A DNA stretch of 64,000 bases from Candidatus Methylophosphatis roskildensis (GCA_016708905.1 JADJEV010000004.1:124001-188000); one strand, 5' to 3'. Shown: positions 37,183-46,700, counted from the first letter of the stretch. The notes: generated by a model not told the origin, from the letters alone. Program-made: numbers and translations.

Positions 37183-38352
37183 TCAGTGATGGCGCGAGTA
37201 TCCGGTGATGCCCATCATCAGACGCACCAATCCATATGCCAGCCAGCTCGTGACGCGAGTGAGGATCGAGGAACGCTTCCAGTCGGCCGCCTTGAGTTCG
37301 GTTGCGCCGCGCGCCATTGCGCGCTCGAGGCTGTTGCGCAGTCCGGCGGCGAAGCCGGTGTCGCGCACGATGACGTTGGCTTCGCGCGCCAGCAACAGGC
37401 TGAACGGGTCGATGTTGCTCGATCCTACCGTGCTCCAGACACCGTCGATCACCGCCACCTTGGCGTGCAGGAAGCTGCTGTGGTACTCGACGATCCGGAC
37501 CCCGCCGTCGAGCAGGGATCCATAAAGGCCGCGGGTGGCGTAGTGCAACAACAGGTACTCCACGCGACCCTGCAGAAGCAGTCTCACCGTGACGCCGCGT
37601 GCGGCGGCGTGCAACAGCGCCTGCCGGAATCGTCGTCCGGGCAGGAAATACGCGCTCGCAATCAGCACTTCGCTGCTTGCGTCGTTGATCGCGTCGAGAT
37701 AAGCAGCTTCTATATCCCGGCGATGACGCAAATTGTCGCGTATCACGTAACGGGCGCGCAGCTCGCCGACGGGGGTTGCCTGAGGCGGGCGTGTATTGTC
37801 CAGCAGGAGGCGCCGACGCAGGTTCGCCCAGGCCACCAGTTCCCACAGATTCTGGCAGGAGGCCAGGATCTCGGCGAGGATCGGACCTTCGACGCTTACT
37901 GCATAGTCGTAACGTGGCGGGATGTGGCGTGGCGTGTGCATGTCGTCGATCACGTTGATGCCGCCGACGAAGGCGAGCCGACCGTCGATCACTGCGACCT
38001 TGCGATGCAGCCTGCGCAGCCGATGGCGGCGCAACGAGAAAGACCCCAGCTCGCGCCGATAGACCAGCACCTGAACGCCGGCCTCGATCAGTTGGGGCAT
38101 CATGGTTTCGACGAACTCGCGCGCACCGAATCCGTCGACCATTACCCGTACGGCCACTTCGCGGCGTGCGCATCGAGTCAGTGCCGCCGCAATACGCCGT
38201 CCGGTGTCGTCGTTCTCGAAGATGTAGGTCTGGAGAAAGACCTCGAAACGCGCCGCATCGAGCGCCGTTTCCAGCGCGGGGAAATACTCCATGCCGCTTT
38301 CGAGTAGCGCAATGCGATGCCCGGGCTGGAATTCGGCGTCGCTGCCGTTCAT
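37183..38352 (-). CDS. clsB: Cardiolipin synthase (ClsB-like, phospholipase D family)
   Basis: The 389-residue protein has two HKD motifs: HRKVAVIDGRLAFVGGINVI and HAKVAVIDGVWSTVGSSNID. A nearby EYFPALETALDAARFEVFLQ opens the first domain. There are no N-terminal membrane helices, which matches ClsB rather than ClsA. It lies 1 bp after the stop of an endonuclease/phosphatase-family gene, the ybhP-clsB arrangement known in enterobacteria, so the two form an operon. Its PLD fold is not evidence for a DISARM DrmC. Confidence 0.88.
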   Translation of the reverse strand: MNGSDAEFQPGHRIALLESGMEYFPALETALDAARFEVFLQTYIFENDDTGRRIAAALTRCARREVAVRVMVDGFGAREFVETMMPQLIEAGVQVLVYRRELGSFSLRRHRLRRLHRKVAVIDGRLAFVGGINVIDDMHTPRHIPPRYDYAVSVEGPILAEILASCQNLWELVAWANLRRRLLLDNTRPPQATPVGELRARYVIRDNLRHRRDIEAAYLDAINDASSEVLIASAYFLPGRRFRQALLHAAARGVTVRLLLQGRVEYLLLHYATRGLYGSLLDGGVRIVEYHSSFLHAKVAVIDGVWSTVGSSNIDPFSLLLAREANVIVRDTGFAAGLRNSLERAMARGATELKAADWKRSSILTRVTSWLAYGLVRLMMGITGYSRHH

Positions 38353-38353
38353 C

Positions 38354-39157
38354 TCAAAGCGGAGCCAGTTGTGCCGTCAGTGCCGCATGGTCCGAAATCT
38401 TCGACCACGGCGGACCGTAGTGGGCCTTGGCATTCTCGACGTTGAAGCCGCGGACGTAGATTCGGTCCAGGCGCAGGACGGGAAGGGTACTCGGAAAGCT
38501 TCTGGCCGGGCGTCCTCGTTCTCCGGCGAACGCTTCGGTCACGCCCAGCGTATCGCACAGATGGTAGTCGGCGCGATTGCGCCAGTCGTTGAAGTCACCG
38601 GCAATGATCAGCGGAGCCTGCTCGCCGGCAAGGACGTACATGCGGTCCACGATCGCCTGCATCTGCCGTCGCCGCGTGCCTGCAGTCAGTCCGAGGTGGA
38701 TGCAGGCGCAGTGCACAGGCAGACCGACGCCTGGCAAGGCAATCTCGCAATGGAGCAGGCCGCGACGCTCGAACAGATGATCGGAAATATCCTGGTTCTG
38801 GGAGGAAAGGATCGGATAGCGCGAGAGGATCGCGTTGCCGTGATGTCCATGGTCGTACAGCGCATTGCCGCCGTAAGCAGTCTGAATCCAGAAGTCCTCG
38901 GCGAGAAATTCGTGCTGCGGACGCTGCGGCCAATCCGAATGGCGGACCGAGTGTCCCATGTGAAGTCCTTGCACTTCCTGCAGGAACACGATGTCGGCGT
39001 CCAGTGTGCGCAGCCTCTCGCGCAGCTCATGAATCACCATGCGGCGATTGAACTGCGAGAACCCCTTGTGGATATTGTAGGTGCAGACGCGCAGCCTGCG
39101 GATTTCTTCGGGGGCCCGATTGTCGCGCCTGGCGCGCGATTCCTTCGGCATTGTCAA
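38354..39157 (-). CDS. Endonuclease/exonuclease/phosphatase-family protein (YbhP-like)
   Basis: The 267-residue protein has the EEP fold: RVCTYNIHKGFSQFNRR, DADIVFLQEVQG, IIAGDFNDWRNRADY and a C-terminal KISDHAALTAQLAP. These supply the metal-binding Asn, Glu, Asp and His residues. The substrate is unknown; pairing with clsB suggests a phospholipid-related phosphodiesterase, by analogy with ybhP-ybhO. It is the first gene of the two-gene unit. Confidence 0.82.
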   Translation of the reverse strand: MTMPKESRARRDNRAPEEIRRLRVCTYNIHKGFSQFNRRMVIHELRERLRTLDADIVFLQEVQGLHMGHSVRHSDWPQRPQHEFLAEDFWIQTAYGGNALYDHGHHGNAILSRYPILSSQNQDISDHLFERRGLLHCEIALPGVGLPVHCACIHLGLTAGTRRRQMQAIVDRMYVLAGEQAPLIIAGDFNDWRNRADYHLCDTLGVTEAFAGERGRPARSFPSTLPVLRLDRIYVRGFNVENAKAHYGPPWSKISDHAALTAQLAPL

Positions 39158-39196
39158 ACCGCCAATTGCTCAGTCAGTCGGTGGCGAATCCGGGCG

Positions 39197-39649
39197 TCAA
39201 CTCTGCTGCCAAGGCAGGCCAGCGTGGCGCCAGCCGCCAACCCGGCCGCGTTGTCCGTTGGCGTCCCGATCGCCCTCGAAACCTTCCAGGATGTTGTAGG
39301 TATCGCGGAATCCCGCCTCGATCGCGGCGGCGGCGGCGGAGTGCGAGCGCACACCGCTGCGGCAGATGAACATGACCAGCGATTCGGGGTCCACCTGGTG
39401 CTTGAGTTGGGTGGTGAAATGCGGGTTCGGATGGCTTCCAGGGTAGGTTAGCCATTCGATTTCCACGGCGCCGGGAATACGCCCGACCCAGTCCCATTCG
39501 GCTCGCGTGCGAACGTCGACGATCCGTGCGCCCGGTGCCAGTTGCAGTACCTCCCAGGCTTCGGCTGGCGTGAGCGCACCTTCATAGGGCAGCTTCTTGT
39601 CGGTCGCTCGCTTTTGAGCAAGGTTGAGAATGTCGCTGAGTCTTCCCAT
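39197..39649 (-). CDS. Rhodanese-domain protein
   Basis: The 150-residue single-domain protein starts at MGRLSDILNLAQ. The catalytic loop is MFICRSGVRSHSAAAAAIEAGF, with cysteine as the sulfur carrier. ARIVDVRTRAEWDWVGRIPG is the conserved N-terminal active-site segment. It may transfer sulfane sulfur or act as a thiol regulator. It lies upstream of the EEP-clsB pair on the same strand with a 39-bp gap. Confidence 0.88.
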   Translation of the reverse strand: MGRLSDILNLAQKRATDKKLPYEGALTPAEAWEVLQLAPGARIVDVRTRAEWDWVGRIPGAVEIEWLTYPGSHPNPHFTTQLKHQVDPESLVMFICRSGVRSHSAAAAAIEAGFRDTYNILEGFEGDRDANGQRGRVGGWRHAGLPWQQS

Positions 39650-39777
39650 GGTCTGCGATCGCATGCACGTTAGAATGAGCGTGCGAAGTATACGCCGCCA
39701 CCTCGAATTCTCGACTGCGTCGTGTACAAGATAATCATTCGACCGTGATCCCGCCCCCCCAATTCCCGAATTCCCCG

Positions 39778-40959
39778 ATGGCCCAGAATCTGTCCGGCGA
39801 TTCCGCCCGAATCAGCGATCAGACGCGATTTGCTGTCGCGCAGCGCGCGACGTGGGTCAGCGCAGGCGTCAACGTGTTGCTGACGATCGCCCAGCTTGCG
39901 GTGGGCTGGCTCGCGCATTCGCAATCGCTGATCGCCCATGGACTGCATTCATTCTCCGATCTTTTGTCGGATTTCCTCGTCCTGTTTGCCAACCGCCAGG
40001 GCAGTCACCCCGCCGATGATGCCCACCCTTACGGACACGGCCGCATGGAGACGGCGGCAACCCTGCTTCTCGGGGGGTCGCTCGCCGGCATCGGCGCCGG
40101 CATTCTGTGGAATGCCGGATTGCGCCTGCAGGACGTCGCACACCTGCCGTCGATCGCCTTGCCGGCATTGTGGGTGGCGATCTTCACCGTGGTGGCGAAG
40201 GAGGGCTTGTACCGATACCTGGTCGATATCGCGCGTCGACTCCGCTCGCGACTGCTGGTGGCGAATGCCCTGCACACCCGAGCCGATGCCGCCTCGGCGC
40301 TGGTCGTCGTTGCCGGTGTCGGCGGCGCACTGGCTGGTTGGCCATGGCTGGACCTTCTGGCTGCTGCGATCATGGGATTCATGGTTCTGCACCTGGGCGT
40401 CAAACTGGGCTGGGAGGCGCTGCAGGAACTGATCGACACGGGTCTTGCTGCCGAGGAGGTCGCATCCATAAGGCGCTGTCTCGGGACGACACCGGGCGTC
40501 GTCGATCTCCATGAATTGCGTACCCGGCGAATGGCGCATCGCGCCCTGGTGGATGCCCATGTTCGGGTCGATCCCCGGATCAGCGTGTCCGAGGGCCATC
40601 GGATTGCCGAGCAAGCGCGCGCCCGCGTGCTGCGAGCCCATCCCGACGTTCTCGACGTGTTGGTTCACGTCGATCCGGAAGACGATTCGACGCCAGCGGG
40701 TCGCGCCAGTACAGGCCTGCCGGATCGCGCCATTCTCGAGGCAGAGATAGCCCGCCTTCTTGGCCCCGGCCTGCGCCAGTGCGCGCCGCCGACGCTGCAT
40801 TACCTTGGCAGCCACGTGGACGCCGAGGTCTTTCTTGCGATCGATCAAATTGGAGACGCTGACGCCTGCGCCGCACTGGAACGGCGCATTGGCAAGGCGG
40901 TGGAAGGGCACCCTGTGCTCGGGGCGATTTCCATCCAAGGGCGTGTTGCACCAAAATAG
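39778..40959 (+). CDS. Cation diffusion facilitator family transporter
   Basis: The ~393-residue inner-membrane protein exports divalent metals by proton antiport. Six helices cover residues ~20-200; HGLHSFSDLLSDFLVLF carries the SDLLSD metal site on helix 2, and HTRADAASALVVVAG the helix 5 aspartate. The cytoplasmic part (from ~210) includes the usual ELIDTGLAAEEVASIRRCL and HVDPEDD, but then continues for over 100 residues with a second alpha/beta segment (RAILEAEIARLLG ... AISIQGRVAPK), longer than the classical family. Metal specificity cannot be read. An upstream GTG at 39745 is also possible. Confidence 0.88.
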   Translation: MAQNLSGDSARISDQTRFAVAQRATWVSAGVNVLLTIAQLAVGWLAHSQSLIAHGLHSFSDLLSDFLVLFANRQGSHPADDAHPYGHGRMETAATLLLGGSLAGIGAGILWNAGLRLQDVAHLPSIALPALWVAIFTVVAKEGLYRYLVDIARRLRSRLLVANALHTRADAASALVVVAGVGGALAGWPWLDLLAAAIMGFMVLHLGVKLGWEALQELIDTGLAAEEVASIRRCLGTTPGVVDLHELRTRRMAHRALVDAHVRVDPRISVSEGHRIAEQARARVLRAHPDVLDVLVHVDPEDDSTPAGRASTGLPDRAILEAEIARLLGPGLRQCAPPTLHYLGSHVDAEVFLAIDQIGDADACAALERRIGKAVEGHPVLGAISIQGRVAPK

Positions 40960-40979
40960 AGCGCCGGATTCCGATATAC

Positions 40980-40994
40980 GCACCAATACAGTGC
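40980..40994. promoter_or_regulatory. Probable NtrC binding site upstream of glnA
   Basis: GCACCAATACAGTGC matches the NtrC consensus dyad GCACC-N5-GGTGC with one mismatch. It lies about 75 bp upstream of the sigma-54 promoter, a usual enhancer distance. ntrB and ntrC are encoded 2-5 kb downstream. Confidence 0.65.
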
Positions 40995-41069
40995 GTTTCC
41001 ACCTAAATACGGGGCACGGTGACCGCAAGTTGGCCTGTGGCACAATGCGGTTCTTTCGCTCGCAGCCGG

Positions 41070-41085
41070 TGGCATGGAACGTGCT
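41070..41085 (+). promoter_or_regulatory. Sigma-54 (-24/-12) promoter of glnA
   Basis: TGGCATGGAACGTGCT aligns with the consensus TGGCAC-N5-TTGCW, with GG and GC at the required spacing. It lies about 92 bp before the glnA start codon. Together with the upstream NtrC-like dyad this supports nitrogen-regulated expression. Confidence 0.75.
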
Positions 41086-41176
41086 GTTTAAGCACTAATT
41101 CCCCAGCGTCCGCCCGGGCACAGTCACCGCCACGCCCGCTCACATCTTGCTTCAAGTCAATCAAACAGGAGAGAAC

Positions 41177-42586
41177 ATGTCACCTCAAGACGTCATCAAA
41201 CTGGTCAAGGAAAAAGAGGTCAAGTTTGTCGATTTTCGATTCACCGACACGCGCGGCAAGGAGCAGCACGTCGGCGTTCCGATCAAGGCCTTCGATCAAT
41301 CCAAGTTCGATGACGGACATGCTTTCGACGGGTCGTCGATTGCCGGCTGGAAGGGTATTCAAGCCTCCGACATGCTGCTGATGCCGGATCCGGCCACCGC
41401 CTACGTCGACCCGTTCATGGACGAAACCACGCTGGTTCTCAATTGCGACGTCGTTGAACCGGCCGACGGCAAGGGATACGACCGCGATCCGCGTTCGATC
41501 GCCAAGCGCGCCGAGGCCTACCTCAAGTCCTCCGGCATCGGCGACGTCTGCTACTTCGGCCCGGAACCCGAATTCTTCATTTTCGACTCGGTCGAGTGGA
41601 ACGTCGACATGTCCGGTTGCGCCGTCAAGGTGTTCTCGGAAGAGGCCGCCTGGGCTTCGGGCGAGAAGTTCGAGGGCGGCAACACCGGCCACCGCCCTAC
41701 CGTCAAGGGTGGCTATTTCCCGGTTCCGCCGGTCGACAGCCTGAACGACATACGGGCGGCGATGTGTCTGGCGCTCGAAGCCTGTGGCGTCGAAGTCGAA
41801 GTGCATCACCACGAAGTCGCCACCGCGGGCCAGTGCGAAATCGGCACCAAGTTTGGTCCGCTGGTGCGCCGTGCCGACATGACGCAGGTGCTCAAGTATG
41901 TCGTGCACAACGTCGCTCACAGTTACGGCAAGACCGCGACCTTCATGCCCAAGCCCATCGTCGGCGACAACGGCTCCGGCATGCATGTGCACCAATCGAT
42001 CTGGAAGGATGGCAAGAATCTTTTCGCCGGCAACGGCTACGCCGGCCTGTCCGAGTTCGCGCTGTACTACATCGGCGGCATCATCAAGCACGCGCGCGCT
42101 CTCAATGCCATCACCAATCCGGGCACCAATTCGTACAAGCGCCTGGTGCCGGGTTTCGAAGCCCCGGTCAAGCTGGCCTACTCGGCGCGCAACCGGTCGG
42201 CCTCGATCCGCATTCCGTTCGTGCAGTCCGACAAGGCGCGCCGCATCGAAGTGCGCTTCCCCGACCCCACCTGCAACCCCTACCTCGGCTTCACCGCGCT
42301 GATGATGGCCGGCCTCGACGGCGTGCAAAACAAGATCCATCCGGGCGATCCCGCCGACAAGAACCTCTACGACTTGCCGCCGGAGGAAGACGCGAAGATC
42401 CCGACCGTTTGCTCCAGCCTCGACCAGGCGCTCGACTACCTCGACAAGGATCGTGAGTTCCTGACCCGCGGAGGGGTTTTCTCCAACGAGATGATCGATG
42501 CCTACATCGAACTCAAGATGGAAGAAGTGACCAAGTTCCGCATGACCACCCACCCGGTCGAATACGAGATGTATTACAGCTTGTAA
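41177..42586 (+). CDS. glnA: Glutamine synthetase type I
   Basis: The 469-residue enzyme makes glutamine from glutamate and ammonia. The N-terminal FDGSSIAGWKGI latch, the metal-site EPEFFIFDSVEW, NGSGMHVHQSIWK and RNRSASIRIPF motifs are complete. KNLYDLPPEE carries the tyrosine adenylylated by GlnE in enterobacterial-type enzymes, so activity control by adenylylation is expected. A strong GGAGAG ribosome site precedes the start; a sigma-54 promoter lies upstream and a strong terminator follows. Confidence 0.98.
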   Translation: MSPQDVIKLVKEKEVKFVDFRFTDTRGKEQHVGVPIKAFDQSKFDDGHAFDGSSIAGWKGIQASDMLLMPDPATAYVDPFMDETTLVLNCDVVEPADGKGYDRDPRSIAKRAEAYLKSSGIGDVCYFGPEPEFFIFDSVEWNVDMSGCAVKVFSEEAAWASGEKFEGGNTGHRPTVKGGYFPVPPVDSLNDIRAAMCLALEACGVEVEVHHHEVATAGQCEIGTKFGPLVRRADMTQVLKYVVHNVAHSYGKTATFMPKPIVGDNGSGMHVHQSIWKDGKNLFAGNGYAGLSEFALYYIGGIIKHARALNAITNPGTNSYKRLVPGFEAPVKLAYSARNRSASIRIPFVQSDKARRIEVRFPDPTCNPYLGFTALMMAGLDGVQNKIHPGDPADKNLYDLPPEEDAKIPTVCSSLDQALDYLDKDREFLTRGGVFSNEMIDAYIELKMEEVTKFRMTTHPVEYEMYYSL

Positions 42587-42636
42587 CCAGGGTTGTGGTG
42601 ACCCGGTCGGCGTTTCGACCGGTCGAGACGTTTACG

Positions 42637-42668
42637 AAGGACGGGCGCCTGCCCGTCCTTCGCTTTTT
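42637..42668 (+). terminator. Strong intrinsic terminator after glnA
   Basis: A perfect 10-bp stem AAGGACGGGC / GCCCGTCCTT with a GCCT loop is followed by CGCTTTTT. It ends about 80 bp after the glnA stop and separates it from the DUF4124-ntrBC genes. Confidence 0.92.
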
Positions 42669-42807
42669 CGCGATTCAAGGATCTGGCGCCCGGCGTCGTT
42701 ATGCGGGACGCCACGCCAAAGCGTGACATACTCATTGGCCGGGCGGTTGGCAGCCGCCTACACTTGGGGCCACGATAATCTTTGTGGCCTGATGGGGATC
42801 GGACACC

Positions 42808-43296
42808 ATGAAACTCCAGTACTTTGTTGCGGCGCTGTCCATGCTGTTGGCAACTGGCTCGGCACATGCAGAGATCTTCAAATGCATCGGTGAAGATGGC
42901 CGCACGACCTATACCAATGCCAAGACCGACAAGGGATGCAAGGCCTTGCCGAGCGACTTGCCGGTGTCATCGGTCCCGTCGAACGCGCCGGCGAAGAAGC
43001 CTGCTCCGACGCCGGCCAGCTTTCCCAAGGTCGATGGAGATACCCAGCGGGCGCGCGACAGCGACAGGCGGCGGATCCTCGAGCAGGAACTCGCGACCGA
43101 GCAGAAGTCTCTCGATCAGGCGAAGACGGAGCTTGGCGAAGCCGAGGCCGATCCGGAGGCCTTTCGCACCAAGAGAGGGGGCATCGGCCGCAACGTCGCC
43201 GCTTACGACGCGAAGGTCAAGCCATTGCAGGATAAGGTTGGTCTGCATGAGCGCAACATCGAGGCGCTGAAGAAGGAGATCGGCAATCTCCGCTGA
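42808..43296 (+). CDS. Exported DUF4124-domain protein
   Basis: The 162-residue protein has a signal peptide (MKLQYFVAALSMLLATGSAHA). DUF4124 follows (EIFKCIGEDGRTTYTNAKTD), a small beta-rich domain with two cysteines (KCIG, KGCKAL). A Pro/Ala linker leads into a C-terminal coiled coil (QRARDSDRRRILEQELATEQ ... HERNIEALKKEIGNLR). It is commonly found between glnA and ntrB in betaproteobacteria; its function is unknown. Confidence 0.85.
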   Translation: MKLQYFVAALSMLLATGSAHAEIFKCIGEDGRTTYTNAKTDKGCKALPSDLPVSSVPSNAPAKKPAPTPASFPKVDGDTQRARDSDRRRILEQELATEQKSLDQAKTELGEAEADPEAFRTKRGGIGRNVAAYDAKVKPLQDKVGLHERNIEALKKEIGNLR

Positions 43297-43348
43297 GTCG
43301 CGGAGCCTCGTGGCGTTTCGTGGTGCAATTCTTGCTGCTCGGCAGGGC

Positions 43349-44425
43349 ATGTCTGCTCTTCGCAATCCGGTCGCTGAAAGGGCCTTCGCCGGCCTCGATC
43401 TGCTCTCCTCGGCAGTGGTGCTCGCCAGCGCCGATCTGTCGATCCGCTACGTCAACCCGGCAGCAGAAAACCTGTTTGCCATCAGCAGCAAGCACTTGAA
43501 CGGCAAGCCGCTGGCCACGCTGCTCGGCGATCCGCCCGGACTGGCCACGGCGTTCGATGCCGCGCTGCGCGACAACTGGAGTTACACGGGCCAGAACATC
43601 ACCGTGCACCGTGGTGGTGCAGAGACGCTGCGTCTCGATTGCACGGTGTCGCCGGTCGAGTCGGGCGACATACGATTGATGCTCGAGTTCAGGCCGATCG
43701 ATCAGCAACTCAGAGTTGCCCGCGAAGAACAACTGCTGCAGCAACAGCAGGCGAACCGCGAACTGATCCGCAACCTCGCGCACGAGATCAAGAATCCCCT
43801 CGGTGGCATCCGCGGGTCGGCGCAACTGCTCGAACGCGAGCTGACCAATCCGCTGCTCCGCGAGTACACGCAGGTCATCATCGACGAGGCCGACCGCCTG
43901 CAGGATCTGATGAACCGGCTTCTCACCTCGCATCGCATGATGCAGCCCGGACCGGTGGCACTGCACGAAATCCTCGAGCGCGTGCTGCGGCTGGTACACG
44001 CAGAGTACGAAAATGTAAGGGTCATTCGCGACTACGATATCAGCCTGCCCGAGCTGTTCGGTGACCGCGAGCAACTGATACAGGCCATTCTCAACATCGC
44101 GCGCAATGCGGCGCAGGCGATGGAAGGCGAGGGCGAGATCGTCTTCCGCACGCGCGCCGTGCGGCAGGTCACCCTGGCCAAGCGACGCTACCGGCTGGCG
44201 CTGGAATTGCAGGTCATCGACAATGGCCCTGGCATAGCCGAGGCCATGCGCGACAAGATCTTCTATCCGCTGGTTTCGGGGAGAGACGGCGGCAGCGGTC
44301 TCGGCCTGACACTGGCGCAGAGCTTCGTCCAGCAGCATCACGGCATGATCGAAGTGGACAGCTGGCCCGGACGCACCTGCTTTACCGTGAGGTTGCCGCT
44401 GAGCCGGGACAACAGTGCGCAGTGA
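43349..44425 (+). CDS. glnL: Nitrogen regulation sensor kinase NtrB
   Basis: The ~358-residue cytoplasmic histidine kinase/phosphatase controls NtrC in response to PII. An N-terminal PAS domain (SIRYVNPAAENLFAISSKHL) is followed by the H-box NLAHEIKNPLGGIRGSAQLL with the phosphorylated histidine, an N-box (ILNIARNAAQAM), and the G-boxes VIDNGPGI and GGSGLGLTLAQ. The ATG at 43349 is chosen; an upstream GTG would add 13 residues. It is followed by ntrC after 22 bp. Confidence 0.95.
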   Translation: MSALRNPVAERAFAGLDLLSSAVVLASADLSIRYVNPAAENLFAISSKHLNGKPLATLLGDPPGLATAFDAALRDNWSYTGQNITVHRGGAETLRLDCTVSPVESGDIRLMLEFRPIDQQLRVAREEQLLQQQQANRELIRNLAHEIKNPLGGIRGSAQLLERELTNPLLREYTQVIIDEADRLQDLMNRLLTSHRMMQPGPVALHEILERVLRLVHAEYENVRVIRDYDISLPELFGDREQLIQAILNIARNAAQAMEGEGEIVFRTRAVRQVTLAKRRYRLALELQVIDNGPGIAEAMRDKIFYPLVSGRDGGSGLGLTLAQSFVQQHHGMIEVDSWPGRTCFTVRLPLSRDNSAQ

Positions 44426-44447
44426 GCCGTTTCATTGAGGGAATAGC

Positions 44448-45872
44448 GTGAATCCAGTCTGGATCATCGACGACGACCGTTCGATTAGATGGGTATTCGA
44501 GAAGGCGCTCGCGCGCGAGGAGATTCCGTTCAAGAGCTTCGGTTCCGCGGGCGACGCGCTCGCCGCGTTGGACGACGACAGCCTGCCGCCGCAGGTGCTG
44601 GTGTCCGACATCCGGATGCCGGGTGAATCGGGCCTGTCGTTACTGCAGAAGGTCAAGGCCCGCTACCCGGCCTTGCCGGTCATCATCATGACCGCGTATT
44701 CGGATCTGGACAGCGCCGTGCAAGCCTTCCAGGGTGGTGCTTTCGAATACCTGCCCAAGCCGTTCGACGTTGATCATGCGGTCAATCTGGTGCGTCGGGC
44801 AGTTGCCGAGAGCATGCACCAGGATAGTGCTCCCGAAGCCACCAATATGGCACCGGAGATTCTCGGACAAGCACCGTCGATGCAGGAGGTATTCCGCGCC
44901 ATCGGCCGCCTCGCGCAATCGCATGCCACGGTGCTGATCAATGGCGAGTCCGGCACCGGCAAGGAACTCGTCGCCCGCGCGCTGCATCGTCACAGTCCGC
45001 GCAGGGACCAGCCCTTCATCGCCCTCAACACCGCGGCGATTCCGCGCGATCTGCTCGAATCGGAGCTGTTCGGCCACGAGCGCGGCGCGTTCACCGGCGC
45101 AACCACCATGCGACGCGGCCGCTTCGAACAGGCGGAGAACGGAACCCTGTTTCTGGACGAAATCGGTGACATGCCCGCCGAGTTGCAGACCCGCCTGCTG
45201 CGCGTGCTTTCCGATGGCAATTTCTACCGCGTCGGCGGCCATCAGCCGATCAAGGCCAACGTCCGGGTGATCGCTGCGACTCACCAGAACCTCGAGGAAC
45301 GGGTCAAGAACAACCTGTTTCGGGAAGATCTGTTTCATCGGCTGAACGTGATTCGCCTGCGGCTGCCCAGCCTGCGCGAGAGACGCGAGGATGTTCCGCT
45401 GCTGACCCGGCATTTCCTGCAGAAGAGCGCGGTCGATCTGGGCGTCGAACCCAAGCGCATCGCCGATGCGGCGCTCAAATACCTTGCCGCGCAGGAGTTC
45501 CCCGGCAACGTTCGCCAACTGGAAAACCTCTGCCACTGGCTCACCGTGATGGCACCGGGACAACTGATCGAGATCAACGATCTGCCCTCCGATGTGCGCG
45601 AACAATCGCCCCGAGAATCGGCCGGCGATTGGCTGACCGCGCTGGCGCAGGAGGCCGATCGCCGGCTCGGTACGCGCGAGCCGGACGTGTTCGACAAGCT
45701 GAACCGGCTGTTCGAGAAAACGCTGATCGCGCGCGCCCTCGCAGCGTCGGGCGGACGCCGGATCGAGGCTTCGCAGATGCTCGGCATCGGTCGCAACACC
45801 ATCACCCGCAAGATCCAGGAACTCGGAATCGAGGGCGCCAAGCTCGCCGAACCGGACGAAGATCGCGCATAA
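44448..45872 (+). CDS. glnG: Nitrogen regulator NtrC (sigma-54 activator)
   Basis: The 474-residue protein starts at GTG. The receiver domain (1-120) has IIDDDRSIRW, the phosphoacceptor in VSDIRMPGESG, and a conserved lysine (LPKPFD). The AAA+ domain (~140-380) has INGESGTGKELVARAL, the sigma-54-contacting RGAFTGA loop and FLDEIGDMP. The C-terminal Fis-type helix-turn-helix ends ASQMLGIGRNTITRKIQELG. It should act at the glnA dyad and promoter seen upstream. Confidence 0.97.
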   Translation: MNPVWIIDDDRSIRWVFEKALAREEIPFKSFGSAGDALAALDDDSLPPQVLVSDIRMPGESGLSLLQKVKARYPALPVIIMTAYSDLDSAVQAFQGGAFEYLPKPFDVDHAVNLVRRAVAESMHQDSAPEATNMAPEILGQAPSMQEVFRAIGRLAQSHATVLINGESGTGKELVARALHRHSPRRDQPFIALNTAAIPRDLLESELFGHERGAFTGATTMRRGRFEQAENGTLFLDEIGDMPAELQTRLLRVLSDGNFYRVGGHQPIKANVRVIAATHQNLEERVKNNLFREDLFHRLNVIRLRLPSLRERREDVPLLTRHFLQKSAVDLGVEPKRIADAALKYLAAQEFPGNVRQLENLCHWLTVMAPGQLIEINDLPSDVREQSPRESAGDWLTALAQEADRRLGTREPDVFDKLNRLFEKTLIARALAASGGRRIEASQMLGIGRNTITRKIQELGIEGAKLAEPDEDRA

Positions 45873-45902
45873 TTGCCGCCGTCTTCCTGACGGTGGTTCG
45901 TT

Positions 45903-46700
45903 GTGTCTGCCCAAGATGATTCGCTCGAGATAAGCGCCGTTCGTTCCGCGATGGTGTGCGACGGCATACCGGTCGAGATCGAGCTGCTCGATGTCTGCGA
46001 GTCGACCAACTCGGCCCTGCTCGATGCGCCTGCCGCGCCACCCGCCACGCTGCAGGTGCTCGCGTGCGAACGCCAGCTGGCGGGCCGCGGCCGGCGCGGC
46101 CGAAGCTGGCTGTCATGGGGCAAGGGCAGCCTGACCTTTTCTGTTCGCTGGCAGTTTCCGGTTGGCGCGGCTTCGCCGTCCGGCTTGTCGTTGGCGGCCG
46201 GCGTGGCTGTCGCGCGTGCCTGCGAGGCGGTCGGTGCCCGCGACGTCATGCTGAAATGGCCGAACGACGTCCTGTCCGGTGGCAACAAGCTCGGCGGAAT
46301 ACTGATCGAGCTGGCAACCAGCGCTTCCGGTGCAACCGTGGCAGTGATCGGCATCGGCCTCAATCTGCGCCGTGCCGATGCCACTGCGCTCGACGTGCCG
46401 GTTGCGGCGCTGGAGGAAACCATGGTTGTCCTGCCGGCGCGCAGCCGGCTGCTGGGCGAACTCGCCGGGCAACTGGCCCGCATGCTGTCGGTCTTTTCGC
46501 GCGAAGGCTTCGCCGCGTTCCGCGACGAGTGGCAAGCGCGCAACGCCCATGCCGGCTTGCCGGTCCAGGTGACCGGCGATCTGGGCTGGTCGCGCAGCGG
46601 CGTGTGCCTCGGTGCGGACGACGACGGAGCGCTGCTGCTCGGCAGCGAACTCGGGCGTGAGCGCGTGCTTTCGGGCGACGTGTCGCTGCGATCGGCATGA
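45903..46700 (+). CDS. birA: Biotin-protein ligase (BirA-type, no HTH)
   Basis: The 265-residue enzyme attaches biotin to carboxylases. Motifs: the ATP/biotin-binding GRGRRGRSWLS, LKWPNDVLSGGNKLGGILIE, and a C-terminal SH3-like domain (LGSELGRERVLSGDVSLRSA). It lacks the DNA-binding N-terminal domain of E. coli BirA and so should not repress biotin genes. Its stop overlaps the coaX start by 4 bp. Start GTG at 45903. Confidence 0.93.
   Translation: MSAQDDSLEISAVRSAMVCDGIPVEIELLDVCESTNSALLDAPAAPPATLQVLACERQLAGRGRRGRSWLSWGKGSLTFSVRWQFPVGAASPSGLSLAAGVAVARACEAVGARDVMLKWPNDVLSGGNKLGGILIELATSASGATVAVIGIGLNLRRADATALDVPVAALEETMVVLPARSRLLGELAGQLARMLSVFSREGFAAFRDEWQARNAHAGLPVQVTGDLGWSRSGVCLGADDDGALLLGSELGRERVLSGDVSLRSA

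Noticed and set aside
37183..38352. Phospholipase-D protein as the missing DISARM drmC
   Set aside because: It is 35 kb away, pairs with an EEP-family gene as in ybhP-clsB, and has normal ClsB features.
43217..44341. 374-residue minus-strand frame over ntrB
   Set aside because: It is antisense to a complete histidine kinase and has no recognisable feature of its own.
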